Of a DNA stretch of 64,000 nucleotides, positions 45,883 to 54,308 are shown one piece after another. Each line of letters opens with the position of its first letter. Position 1 is the first letter of the stretch. Where the stretch lies: contig JAEXXM010000082.1 in assembly GCA_023405815.1 (NCBI GenBank), positions 1-64,000 of the forward strand, written 5' to 3'. The DNA comes from Pseudomonadota bacterium (GTDB lineage Bacteria; Pseudomonadota; Alphaproteobacteria; Rhizobiales; Hyphomicrobiaceae). Under the pieces are notes generated by a model, which worked only from the letters and a program-made list of their open reading frames with translations, had not been told where the DNA came from and made no database searches. The translations under genes and the position numbers were made by a program.

Positions 45883-47127
45883 CTAGGTGATCATTCCCAC
45901 GACGGCGCCGCTCATCATCGTCGCGAGCGTGCCGGAAAGGATGGAACGAGGTCCGAGCGAGATGATGTCATCCCTTCGCTCGGGTGCCATGGCTCTCATG
46001 CCACCGACCAAGATTCCAAGGCTGCCGAAGTTGGCGAAGCCGCAAAGCGCGTAGGTCATCATAAGGCGCGACCGCTCGCTCAGCGCTTCGGGCGGAAGGT
46101 GCGCCAGATTGATATAGGCGACGAACTCATTGAGCACGGTCTTGGTGCCCATGAGAAGCGATGCCGCGCCTAGCTGCTCTATCGGGATGCCGATCAGCCA
46201 AAGTAGCGGCCAAAAGGCGTAGGCGAAAATCTGCTGCAGCGTTATCGGGCCAGTCGCATAGGGAACGAGCCCCAATGCAAGGTTGGCCAGGGTCACAAGC
46301 GCAACGAGCACGATCAGCATGGCGATGATGGTGGCAACGATGCCGATGCCGTCGATGGTGCCGCGGACGATCGCCTCCATGTTGCTGGCCGGCGCATCGG
46401 CGAGTGAGAGTTCGCCGGTTTCTTGTGGATCGGGCGTGAACGGCACCATGAGCGCGGCAACTGCGAGCGCGGCGGGAGTGCTGATGATCGAGGCAATGAG
46501 AATGTGGCCCAAGGCGCCGGGGATGACGGGGCCGAGGATGGCCGCATAGATGACCATCATGGTTCCGGCGATGCCGGCCATGCCGCAGCTCATGAGGGCA
46601 AAGAGCTCGCCACGCGACATGCGATTGAGGTAGGGGCGCACCAGAAGCGGCGCCTCGACCATGCCGACAAAGATGTGAACCGCCCCCCCGAGCGCCAGCG
46701 CGCCACCGATGCCGAGTGTGCGGCGGAGCACGAAGGCCAACGCCCCGACGACGCGCTGCAGGATGCCCCAGTAGAGGAGCAGCGATGCCAGCGCACTGAT
46801 GACGAGGACCAGCGGAAAGGCGCGAAAGGCCAGGATGAAGCTCGACTCGGGATGGGTCGCGACGAAGGGGGGCGGACCGCTGCCCAGGTAACCGAAGACG
46901 AGCGCGGTGCCGGCGTCGGTTGCCTTCTGGAGAGCCGCAACCGCCTCGTTGAGGACCAGAAAGAAGCTCGTTGCGGGTGGAAACCTGATGAAGAGGAGAG
47001 CTAGCGCGATCTGCAACGTCACGCCGGCGATTACGACGCGGATGGGAATGTGCCACCGGTTCTCACTGAAAATCCAGGCAATGGAAAGCAAGCCCAGGAG
47101 GCCCAGGGCTCCGTGCAATACGGTCAT
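45883..47127 (-). CDS. nupC: Concentrative nucleoside transporter (NupC-like)
   Basis: A 414-residue membrane protein with about ten hydrophobic segments. The family motif is visible as GTKTVLNEFVAY and GFANFGSLGILVGG near the C-terminus. It imports nucleosides with a proton or sodium ion. The start at 47127 (MTVLHG) follows GGGGAGA; an upstream start at 47160 is not supported. It stands alone, converging with ahpF. Confidence 0.88.
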   Translation of the reverse strand: MTVLHGALGLLGLLSIAWIFSENRWHIPIRVVIAGVTLQIALALLFIRFPPATSFFLVLNEAVAALQKATDAGTALVFGYLGSGPPPFVATHPESSFILAFRAFPLVLVISALASLLLYWGILQRVVGALAFVLRRTLGIGGALALGGAVHIFVGMVEAPLLVRPYLNRMSRGELFALMSCGMAGIAGTMMVIYAAILGPVIPGALGHILIASIISTPAALAVAALMVPFTPDPQETGELSLADAPASNMEAIVRGTIDGIGIVATIIAMLIVLVALVTLANLALGLVPYATGPITLQQIFAYAFWPLLWLIGIPIEQLGAASLLMGTKTVLNEFVAYINLAHLPPEALSERSRLMMTYALCGFANFGSLGILVGGMRAMAPERRDDIISLGPRSILSGTLATMMSGAVVGMIT

Positions 47128-47267
47128 CCAGCAGTCTCCCCCGTCGGCGGACGTGCCCAATTATTTTATTGGGCATCGGTGGGGGACGGCTACTCGTTTT
47201 TTCGAGGCAAGGAATTCGCGCTCGAAGGGCTCGTGACAGGCGCCCCGGATCTCTAAAGTGGCGTCTG

Positions 47268-48044
47268 TCAGTTCATGTGCCAGCCGTGGCTGACGATAAT
47301 GGACTCTCCGGTGAGCGCGTTGGTCTTGAAGGCGGCGAGCACGAGCGCGATCTCGGCGATATCGGAGACCATGGTGAACTGCTTGTCGACCGTCTCGCCG
47401 AGCATCACCTCCTTCACCACCCGCTCCTCGGTGATGCCGAGTTCGTGCGCCTGCTGGGGGATCTGCTTGTCGACGAGCGGCGTGCGCACGAAGCCGGGGC
47501 AGATGACGTTGGAGCGAACGCCGTGCTGGGCGCCTTCCTTGGCCATGACGCGGGCGAGGCCGAGCAAACCATGCTTGGCGGTGACGTAGGCGGACTTCAG
47601 CGGCGAAGCCTCGTGGCTATGCACCGAGCCCATGTAGATCAGAGAGCCGGAGCCCTGCTTGTACATGTGCTTGACGCAGGCCTTGGTGGTGAGGAAGGCG
47701 CCGTCGAGATGGATAGCTAGAAGCTTCTTCCAGTCGGAGAATGGGAACTCCTCGATCGGGTGAACGATCTGGATGCCGGCATTGGAGACGAGGATGTCGA
47801 CGCCGCCGAAATGCTTCACCGTCTCTTCGACACCGGCGTTAACCTCGTCCTCTTTGGTGACATCCATGGCCACGGCGATGGCGGTTTTCTCGTCGCCGAG
47901 CTCCTTTGCGGCTGCCTTGGCAGCTTCGAGGTTGAGGTCGGCGATGACGACGCGACCGCCCGCCTCGACATAGCGCTTGGCGATGCCGTGGCCGATCCCG
48001 CTCGCCGCGCCCGTTACGAGGGCAATCTTACCGTCGAGCTTCAT
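47268..48044 (-). CDS. bdhA: 3-hydroxybutyrate dehydrogenase
   Basis: A 258-residue SDR enzyme interconverting 3-hydroxybutyrate and acetoacetate with NAD. TGAASGIG is at 11-18, NAG at 88-90, catalytic S140, Y153 and K157 (SAYVTAKHG). The stretches SVHSHEASPLKSAY and KQIPQQA are distinctive for BdhA. It follows the acetoacetate decarboxylase gene by 14 bases and is last in a three-gene operon with a patatin-like hydrolase. Confidence 0.95.
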   Translation of the reverse strand: MKLDGKIALVTGAASGIGHGIAKRYVEAGGRVVIADLNLEAAKAAAKELGDEKTAIAVAMDVTKEDEVNAGVEETVKHFGGVDILVSNAGIQIVHPIEEFPFSDWKKLLAIHLDGAFLTTKACVKHMYKQGSGSLIYMGSVHSHEASPLKSAYVTAKHGLLGLARVMAKEGAQHGVRSNVICPGFVRTPLVDKQIPQQAHELGITEERVVKEVMLGETVDKQFTMVSDIAEIALVLAAFKTNALTGESIIVSHGWHMN

Positions 48045-48058
48045 GAGTAGAGTTCCTT

Positions 48059-48799
48059 TCAGGGTTTCAGGTAGTCGTAGACGACCTTACCGAGGCCGAG
48101 TGTCAGGTCTGCGAGGATGTGCGTGGCGGAGATGACCTCGCGCACGGGGAGATCGGCGATGGGTGCCAGGGCGTGCGGGCGCAACTCCAGCGCGGCCGGA
48201 CCGGTCCACGCGCCTTTGAGGACGACGTCCTCCAGGCGGTAGTCGACGATTTCCAGAATGCGCGGCGTGCCGTCCACGTGGGGAATGATCTTCAGGAGAT
48301 AGTTGGGTACGGCGAGCGAAGCAGCGACCGTTTCGAGGTCAAGCGCCTTGTGCTTGTAGCCCATGGTGCCAGTGGCGATGCGAATGGGGCCGTAGTCGAG
48401 CGTGCCGACGAGAGTGTCGGTGGCGACGCTGAGGGTCGGGTTGGCGTACTTCTTGGGGAAGCCCCACAGCTCACGGCCACCGAAGATCGGCGGCCCGTCG
48501 TTGAGGAACATGGCGAGCGTATAGCCGCCAGCCTTGCCCTCGAACCTCACCGGGACGACCTGGCCCGACTCGCAATAGTCGCCGAAGCCGGTCGAGTCCG
48601 GCATGCGGATAAATTCGTACTTCACGATCGGGTCGTCGAACGTCAGCGGCTCGGGCACCACCTTTTCGAGCGCCTCCCGATCGGTGCGATAGGTGATGAT
48701 GAGGTACTCGCGATCGACGAAGCGATAGGGGCCGGGGGGAAAGGCCGGGCTTGTCAGCGGCATGGCGAATGCGTTCTTGCGGACATCGGCAATCTTCAT
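48059..48799 (-). CDS. adc: Acetoacetate decarboxylase
   Basis: A 246-residue enzyme that decarboxylates acetoacetate to acetone. The Schiff-base lysine is K116 and the pKa-lowering partner K117 in FPKKYANP. The start at 48799 overlaps the stop of the patatin-like gene by four bases. It shares an operon with bdhA, which makes acetoacetate. Residues needed for activity are present. Some family members act on other beta-keto acids. Confidence 0.85.
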   Translation of the reverse strand: MKIADVRKNAFAMPLTSPAFPPGPYRFVDREYLIITYRTDREALEKVVPEPLTFDDPIVKYEFIRMPDSTGFGDYCESGQVVPVRFEGKAGGYTLAMFLNDGPPIFGGRELWGFPKKYANPTLSVATDTLVGTLDYGPIRIATGTMGYKHKALDLETVAASLAVPNYLLKIIPHVDGTPRILEIVDYRLEDVVLKGAWTGPAALELRPHALAPIADLPVREVISATHILADLTLGLGKVVYDYLKP

Positions 48800-49932
48800 G
48801 CGCTCTTCCTCTCGTTCGCGGCATCCAATTCGCGTGTGCAGTCGAGCACCGTCACGCCCTCCTTGGGCGGCTGGCGGTTGGTCCACTCGGGGTGCTGCAT
48901 CGTGTGCTCGACGTCCTCGCGGCCATGGAGCCAGTTCGTCTCGACCGAGTAGCGGGAGAACTCATAGTCATTCGAGTGGGTGGAATAGGCGGCGCGGCGG
49001 TGGATGAGATGAACAATCGTGATCGCCGCATCGCAGCCCATCTCGGCTAGCAGCTTCCAGTCGAGGCTGGCCTTGAACTCATCCGGCAGCACGCGCTCGA
49101 GGCGCCTGATAGCGCGACGTATGGTCTGCAGGCGCCGGAAGACGTCGGTGTTGAGGCGCGTGCGGCTCGAGTAGCGGATGTCCTTTTCGCGCTGGGCGAC
49201 GTCGAGCAGCGTCTCGGGCATCGAGCCGCGCGCGCTGAAGAGGTCGATCTGAAAGATGCACATGTCGTCGCGCCGTCCGGTACCGTCGAGCACGTACTGC
49301 AGCGGAGTATTGGAGACGAGACCGCCATCCCAATAGGGCTTGCCGTCTATGACGACAGGCGGCAGTCCCGGCGGCAGGGCGGCGCTCGCCATGACGTGCT
49401 CGGGTGCAATATTGTCGCCTTTTCCAGTATCGAAGTAACGCATATTGCCGGACAGCACCTCGACGACGCCGATGCTGAGACGCGTCGATCCGGAGTTCAG
49501 CAGGTCGAAATCGACGAGATCGAGCAGCGTGGCGTGCAACGGGTGCGTATCGTAGACGCTCAGAGCTTCGGGGCTTGCCGGGGGCATGACGATTGCGGGG
49601 GGCACGCGCGGCTCGAAGAATCCCGGGACGCCAGTCGAGGCCACGAGGGCCGCGCTTGCTTCCACGAAGAAGCGCCGGGAAACGTCGTCTTCGGAAATCG
49701 GTGGGAGCAGCAACCGGCTGGAGACGAGCTCCCAGAACTGACTCAGCCTGGCGACGCGAGCCTCCGGCGGGTTGCCGGCGATGATCGCGGCATTGATCGC
49801 ACCGATCGATATGCCAGAGAGCCATTCCGGTGTCTGGCCACCAGCGGCCAGCGCTTCGTACGCGCCGGCCTGATACGCGCCGAGGGCTCCGCCTCCCTGA
49901 AGCACGAGCACGGTTTTCTCGTTGCGGCTCAA
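48796..49932 (-). CDS. Patatin-like phospholipase with C-terminal DUF3734
   Basis: A 378-residue serine hydrolase of the patatin fold. The oxyanion loop GGGALGAY (13-20), the nucleophile S42 in GISIG and the catalytic Asp in YWDGGLVSN are seen. The last 100 residues fit the DUF3734 extension of bacterial patatins. The TTG at 49932 has GGAG eight bases upstream and gives the usual N-terminus; a TTG at 49953 is an alternative. It heads an operon with adc and bdhA, so it may release acyl or hydroxyacyl substrates. The substrate is uncertain. Confidence 0.82.
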   Translation of the reverse strand: MSRNEKTVLVLQGGGALGAYQAGAYEALAAGGQTPEWLSGISIGAINAAIIAGNPPEARVARLSQFWELVSSRLLLPPISEDDVSRRFFVEASAALVASTGVPGFFEPRVPPAIVMPPASPEALSVYDTHPLHATLLDLVDFDLLNSGSTRLSIGVVEVLSGNMRYFDTGKGDNIAPEHVMASAALPPGLPPVVIDGKPYWDGGLVSNTPLQYVLDGTGRRDDMCIFQIDLFSARGSMPETLLDVAQREKDIRYSSRTRLNTDVFRRLQTIRRAIRRLERVLPDEFKASLDWKLLAEMGCDAAITIVHLIHRRAAYSTHSNDYEFSRYSVETNWLHGREDVEHTMQHPEWTNRQPPKEGVTVLDCTRELDAANERKSA

Positions 49933-50065
49933 AACGGCGACTCCGTAGGACAACGGGCGGCAGGTGCTTGCTCCGCGCTATTGTGCTCCGAAGTGGTTTG
50001 CTGACTTCTTTAAAAGGGGTGCGGCAATACGATCCGTTTGCCGCACAAAATTACGGCAGGTCCGT

Positions 50066-50428
50066 CTAGTCGCGCCGCTTGGTCTTTGACGCGCGGGCTC
50101 CGGCGAGCCGGGGATGCAGGTCGTCCGCTTCGGGCTCGTCCTCCGTCCTCCTCGCTTCTTCCGCCTTCTCCAAGGGCATTGTCATAATGCCGATGCCCAT
50201 CGTCACACTGGAGAACGTGATGATGTTGAAGGTATAGAGCAGGAGAAGGGGTACGAAGGGATTTTGCGCCTCGACGATAAGCCGCTTCAGGCCGGCAAGG
50301 TTCGAGAGGAGAATAACGGACACGACCGCGACGCCAATGGCCGCACCGAGTGCCAGGTGCAGTCCAAGGAACCGCAGCAGCGGAGGGATACGCTGCGATC
50401 CGGTCCCGTGTGGCTCGTGCTCACTCAT
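50066..50428 (-). CDS. Small membrane protein of unknown function
   Basis: A 120-residue protein with two predicted membrane spans (about 19-45 and 55-85) and a charged C-terminal tail rich in K, R and E. The start at 50428 is chosen because the longer frame lacks similarity; the ribosome site is weak. No family was recognised. It stands alone, with its start about 135 bases from the cobalamin genes. Confidence 0.55.
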   Translation of the reverse strand: MSEHEPHGTGSQRIPPLLRFLGLHLALGAAIGVAVVSVILLSNLAGLKRLIVEAQNPFVPLLLLYTFNIITFSSVTMGIGIMTMPLEKAEEARRTEDEPEADDLHPRLAGARASKTKRRD

Positions 50429-50565
50429 TGGCTCGCACGCTCGCTTTTCTGCGCCTATTGGGCTCGATATCGAGCCGGAAGGAACTCTAGCGCAAAATGT
50501 CGCAGTTGGCCAATCGCCCTTAGGGCGACGAGCGAGCACCGCACCCGGATTCCGTGCGCAAACGC

Positions 50566-51357
50566 CTAGCCGGCGGCCTTCTCGGCGTCATCATGGACTG
50601 CACCAGGATCGAGTTTCCAGTCGCGGATGCCCTCGGCCGTTGCCCCATAGACAGCGGCGCCGATGGCCTCGCCGACGGCCGTGTGCTTTCCGGCGTAGCG
50701 GACTTGGTCGCCGCCTGGTGGTGCCGCGATGGCGATGCAATCGGTTCCCGTTCCAGTGATCGCCATGCCGCCGCGACGCACGCCGGCGTCGAGAACCGCT
50801 GCGGTGCGTGCCTCGGTTGCGATCGAGACGGCTTCAAGCATGGCTGCGTCGGAGAGTGGATGCGCGACATGCACAAGTGTGTTGATCGTCCCGGCGAAGG
50901 GAGGAGGCAGATGCAGCCGCCTGCCGACGCGCTCGCTGTTCGACAATCCAACGGTCGTCAGGCAGCGCACCTCTTGATCCTCGACGCGCGCTCGCGCATA
51001 GCGATAGCGGCGGATGTCGCGCGAGGTCACGAGGACGACGGCATCGTCGAGCCCGGCGGCGGAGATTCGCTCACGTACCACCTCGCCGGCATCGATGTCG
51101 GGCGGCAGATCCTTGTTGCGGACCTCGAGCCATGCGACGCGTCTGGTCAATTGCAGACCAGGGTGCAGCATTGCCCAGCTCAGAATGCGCTGAGGCCGCT
51201 CAAACGTCACGATGATGAGAGGCGGATCGAGCGCCATCGAGAAGTGCTCGTGCATTTGATCGTCGTCGGCGTGCCCGCCCGCAATTGGCTGTCCCATGCC
51301 CCAATGGCTAGGGGGAGATTGCTCACTTCGCAACTCCGGTGAGCGTGCAATCTTCAC
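50566..51357 (-). CDS. cbiZ: Adenosylcobinamide amidohydrolase
   Basis: A 263-residue enzyme of the CbiZ family, which removes the amino-propanol arm of cobinamide so that it can be salvaged into cobalamin. Family stretches TTVGLSNSERVG, FAGTINTLV, EAVSIATEARTAAVLD and TGTGTDCIAIAAP are clear. The GTG start at 51357 lies 15 bases after the LOG-family gene but has a poor ribosome site; ATG at 51297 or 51255 may be the true start. It sits downstream of cbiB and the LOG gene in one run. Confidence 0.85.
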   Translation of the reverse strand: MKIARSPELRSEQSPPSHWGMGQPIAGGHADDDQMHEHFSMALDPPLIIVTFERPQRILSWAMLHPGLQLTRRVAWLEVRNKDLPPDIDAGEVVRERISAAGLDDAVVLVTSRDIRRYRYARARVEDQEVRCLTTVGLSNSERVGRRLHLPPPFAGTINTLVHVAHPLSDAAMLEAVSIATEARTAAVLDAGVRRGGMAITGTGTDCIAIAAPPGGDQVRYAGKHTAVGEAIGAAVYGATAEGIRDWKLDPGAVHDDAEKAAG

Positions 51358-51372
51358 GTCGGACGTAGGATG

Positions 51373-51954
51373 TCAGCGCTGGTCGCGGCTGATCAGCTTA
51401 GCGACGGTCGGCGGGACGTAGCCGCGGATTGCCTCGAGCAGAGCATGCGGGTCGCTTTCGACCAGAACCATGTCCCTGTGAGCGGGGTGCAGGAACCCAT
51501 CCTCGACCACGTGATCGAGAAAGCCGAGAAGGGCGTCGTAGAAGCCGCGCACATTGAGGAAGGCGCAAGGCTTGGCATGGCTGCCGAGCTGGGCCCAGGT
51601 CCAGACCTCAAAGATCTCCTCCAGCGTGCCAATGCCCCCAGGCAGCGCCACGAAGGCATCGGACAGCTCGGCCATGAGCGCCTTTCGCTCGTGCATGGAG
51701 CCGACGACGCGCAGATCATCGAGCCCGTTATGAGCGACCTCCAACTCGACGAGGCTGCGCGGGATGACGCCGAGGACCTCACCGCCGGCCGCGCGCGCCG
51801 CGTCGGCAACGGTGCCCATCAATCCGATCGACGCGCCGCCATAGACGAGGCCGATGCCGCTGTGTGCAAGCTGGCGGCCGAGGTGTGCAGCGGCCTCTCG
51901 ATATTCGGCGTGCCGGCCCGGGCTCGATCCGCAGAAGACGCATATTCGGCGCAT
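51373..51954 (-). CDS. LOG-family nucleotide phosphoribohydrolase
   Basis: A 193-residue protein of the lysine-decarboxylase-like/LOG family (TIGR00730). The nucleotide-binding motif is PGGIGTLEE and YGGASIGLMG is near the N-terminus. Relatives release the base from nucleotide 5-monophosphates (cytokinin activation in plants and rhizobia). The start at 51954 (MRRICVF) is typical. It lies 40 bases downstream of cbiB; a link with cobalamin synthesis is not obvious. Confidence 0.85.
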   Translation of the reverse strand: MRRICVFCGSSPGRHAEYREAAAHLGRQLAHSGIGLVYGGASIGLMGTVADAARAAGGEVLGVIPRSLVELEVAHNGLDDLRVVGSMHERKALMAELSDAFVALPGGIGTLEEIFEVWTWAQLGSHAKPCAFLNVRGFYDALLGFLDHVVEDGFLHPAHRDMVLVESDPHALLEAIRGYVPPTVAKLISRDQR

Positions 51955-51994
51955 GTTGGGACTTCCCTGGCGCATGAGAGGTTCGCGCCGCATA

Positions 51995-52972
51995 TCAATA
52001 GGCGAGCAGAGTGACGAGGGCGAGGAGGCCGACAACACCGCCTTGGACGAGGCAGGCTAGGCGATAGAGACGTAAGGCGCGACGGATGTCGGCGGCAGAG
52101 AGGTTTCTATTGCCGGAGCCCATCCAGACGTCATCGACGATCGTGCCACCGTAGCTGCGAGGACCGGCAAGGCGCACGTTAAGCGCTCCCGCCATGGCCG
52201 CCTCGGGCCAGCCGGCATTGGGGGAGCGGTGCCGGCGCGCATCGCGCAGGATGGAATGCATGGCGGCTCTGGCGTCGAGACCCGGGCTGAGCGCAGCTGC
52301 GGTGGTGAGCAGCAGCGCGGCGAGGCGGGAGGCGGGCAGGTTGACAAGATCATCGAGCCGAGCTGACGCCCAGCCAAACGCCAGGTAGCGCTCGCTCTTG
52401 TGGCCGATCATGCTGTCGGCAGTGTTGACAGCCTTATAGAGCGCGGCGCCGGGCAGTCCCCCGACCAGCATCCAGAAGAGCGGCGCCACGACGCCGTCGG
52501 AATAGTTCTCGGCGAGGCTCTCGATTGCAGCGCGGCTCACTGCCGCTTCGTCTAGGACTGCGGTGTCGCGGCCGACGATCATGCCGACGGCGCGGCGTCC
52601 GGCTGCAATGCCGTCACTCTCCAGTGCCTCTGCTACGGCGACGACATGCTCGTAAAGGCTGCGCTGGGCGATCAAGGTGCTTGCGGCAGCGCCGAGCAGG
52701 ACAACTGTCAAGGGCGCCGGCAAGAGGGCCTCGGTGGCAATCTCGAAGCAGATTGAGAACGCGCCCACCACAGCGAGGACCAGAAGCAGGGATGCGAGCC
52801 CGTTGAGGCGGCGCTGGCCGAAGGCGAGGTCGGTGCGGTTCCAGCGTCCCTCGCACCATGCTATCAGCCGGCCGATCCAGCTCACCGGATGACCGATGCG
52901 GTCGAACATCCATTGCGGATAGCCGCAAGCTGCGTCGATCAGCAAGGCAATCAGGGACGTAAAGACATGCAT
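51995..52972 (-). CDS. cbiB: Adenosylcobinamide-phosphate synthase
   Basis: A 325-residue membrane enzyme (CbiB; CobD in alphaproteobacterial naming) that attaches the aminopropanol arm to adenosylcobyric acid. Several hydrophobic spans and the stretches NYSDGVVAPLFWMLVGGLPGAALYK and PNAGWPEAAMAGAL are typical of the family. It is divergent to the cobC gene across a 41-base gap. Confidence 0.92.
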   Translation of the reverse strand: MHVFTSLIALLIDAACGYPQWMFDRIGHPVSWIGRLIAWCEGRWNRTDLAFGQRRLNGLASLLLVLAVVGAFSICFEIATEALLPAPLTVVLLGAAASTLIAQRSLYEHVVAVAEALESDGIAAGRRAVGMIVGRDTAVLDEAAVSRAAIESLAENYSDGVVAPLFWMLVGGLPGAALYKAVNTADSMIGHKSERYLAFGWASARLDDLVNLPASRLAALLLTTAAALSPGLDARAAMHSILRDARRHRSPNAGWPEAAMAGALNVRLAGPRSYGGTIVDDVWMGSGNRNLSAADIRRALRLYRLACLVQGGVVGLLALVTLLAY

Positions 52973-53013
52973 ACTCGGGAGGTCCGGACGCGGCGAGGAA
53001 GCGATGTGCTAGC

Positions 53014-54021
53014 ATGACGGCAGTGCGCTTAGAACCGGTGGCTCACGGCGGCAACATCGACGCCGCGCGGCGGCAGTTTTCCGATGCGCCGGAGCCGTGG
53101 ATCGATCTGTCGACGGGCGTCAATCCGCATCCCTATCCATTTGCCACGCCGGCGGCGGAGGCGTGGACGCGGCTGCCGCAGCCATCGGCGGAGTTGGCGC
53201 TTCGAGACGCCGCGGCGCGCAGATATGGCGTAGCCGACGCCGGAATGGTGGTGGCGGCGCCGGGTAGCCAGGCGCTCATCCAGGCCGTGCCGCGTTTGCT
53301 GGCTGCGACCGATGTCGTCGTACTTTCCCCGACGTATGCCGAGCACGCCATCGCCTGGGCGCGCTGCGGACACCGCGTCGTTGAACGGGGCTCGCTGGAC
53401 GACATCGGCGAGGCACGCGTCGTCGTCGTGGTGAATCCCAACAATCCGTCCGGTCGCGCCGTTGCACGCGAGAAGCTGTGCCGACTCGCCGCGGTGCTCG
53501 AGCAGCGGAATGGTCTTCTGGTGGTGGATGAAGCTTTTGCCGACTTCGAGCCGGGGCTGAGCCTCGCTCCTCCACTGCCCCCAGGTGCCATCGTGCTGCG
53601 CTCGTTCGGCAAGGCGTATGGCCTTGCCGGCTTGCGGCTCGGATTTGCACTTGCGCACCAAGGGCTGGCCGAGAGACTGCGCGCCGATCTCGGGCCGTGG
53701 TGCGTATCGGGGCCGGCGCTGACCATCGGCGCGGCAGCACTCGCAGATACCGATTGGCTCTGGACAATGAGAGCGAGGCTTGGAGAGGACTGCCAGAGAC
53801 TTGATGCGCTGCTGAGCGGCGCTGGATTTGATATCTCAGGGGGCACGCACCTTTTCAGGCTGGCGCTGCATCCGGACGCGCATGCGGTCGCCGACGGCCT
53901 CGGGCGCCGGGGCATTTGTGTGCGTCGGTTCGCTAGCCAGCCGACGTGGCTGAGGTTTGGATTGCCGGGCGCGGAGGACGGGTGGATACGGCTCGAGCGC
54001 GCGCTCGCCGAGCTGCGTTAG
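53014..54021 (+). CDS. cobC: Threonine-phosphate decarboxylase-like PLP enzyme (CobC)
   Basis: A 335-residue fold-type I PLP enzyme of the CobC/CobD group, related to histidinol-phosphate aminotransferase. The PLP lysine is K200 in SFGKAYGLAGLRLGF, D172 contacts the ring nitrogen and R208 follows. It makes (R)-1-aminopropan-2-ol phosphate for cobalamin. It is divergent to cbiB, which uses the product. Both fit one function. Confidence 0.88.
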   Translation: MTAVRLEPVAHGGNIDAARRQFSDAPEPWIDLSTGVNPHPYPFATPAAEAWTRLPQPSAELALRDAAARRYGVADAGMVVAAPGSQALIQAVPRLLAATDVVVLSPTYAEHAIAWARCGHRVVERGSLDDIGEARVVVVVNPNNPSGRAVAREKLCRLAAVLEQRNGLLVVDEAFADFEPGLSLAPPLPPGAIVLRSFGKAYGLAGLRLGFALAHQGLAERLRADLGPWCVSGPALTIGAAALADTDWLWTMRARLGEDCQRLDALLSGAGFDISGGTHLFRLALHPDAHAVADGLGRRGICVRRFASQPTWLRFGLPGAEDGWIRLERALAELR

Positions 54022-54278
54022 GGTGTGCGTGCTTTGGCAAGGCGCGTGGCAACCTGCGATCCCAAATAGCCACCGGCGCATGCTCCGGCGATGAGGATCG
54101 CCAGCGAGACTGCCGACTCTTCGAGGCCGAGCCAGGTGGTCAAGAAGTAGGCCGCGACCGAGCCTGCGAGGCCGCCGAGCGCACACACCAGGATGGCAAC
54201 GATGCCGCCCGTCGCAAACCCAATGAGAACGCCGACGATGATGCCGGGGTAGAGCGACGGCCAGAAGTGGTCATTCAT
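54018..54278 (-). CDS. Small integral membrane protein
   Basis: An 86-residue protein with two or three glycine-rich hydrophobic segments (about 10-45 and 55-80). It overlaps the end of cobC on the opposite strand by four bases. It is 30 bases downstream of hemN. No known family was recognised. Confidence 0.6.
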   Translation of the reverse strand: MNDHFWPSLYPGIIVGVLIGFATGGIVAILVCALGGLAGSVAAYFLTTWLGLEESAVSLAILIAGACAGGYLGSQVATRLAKARTP

Positions 54279-54308
54279 CGTGGGCTCCCGTGTTGGCTGG
54301 TCTCGTCA

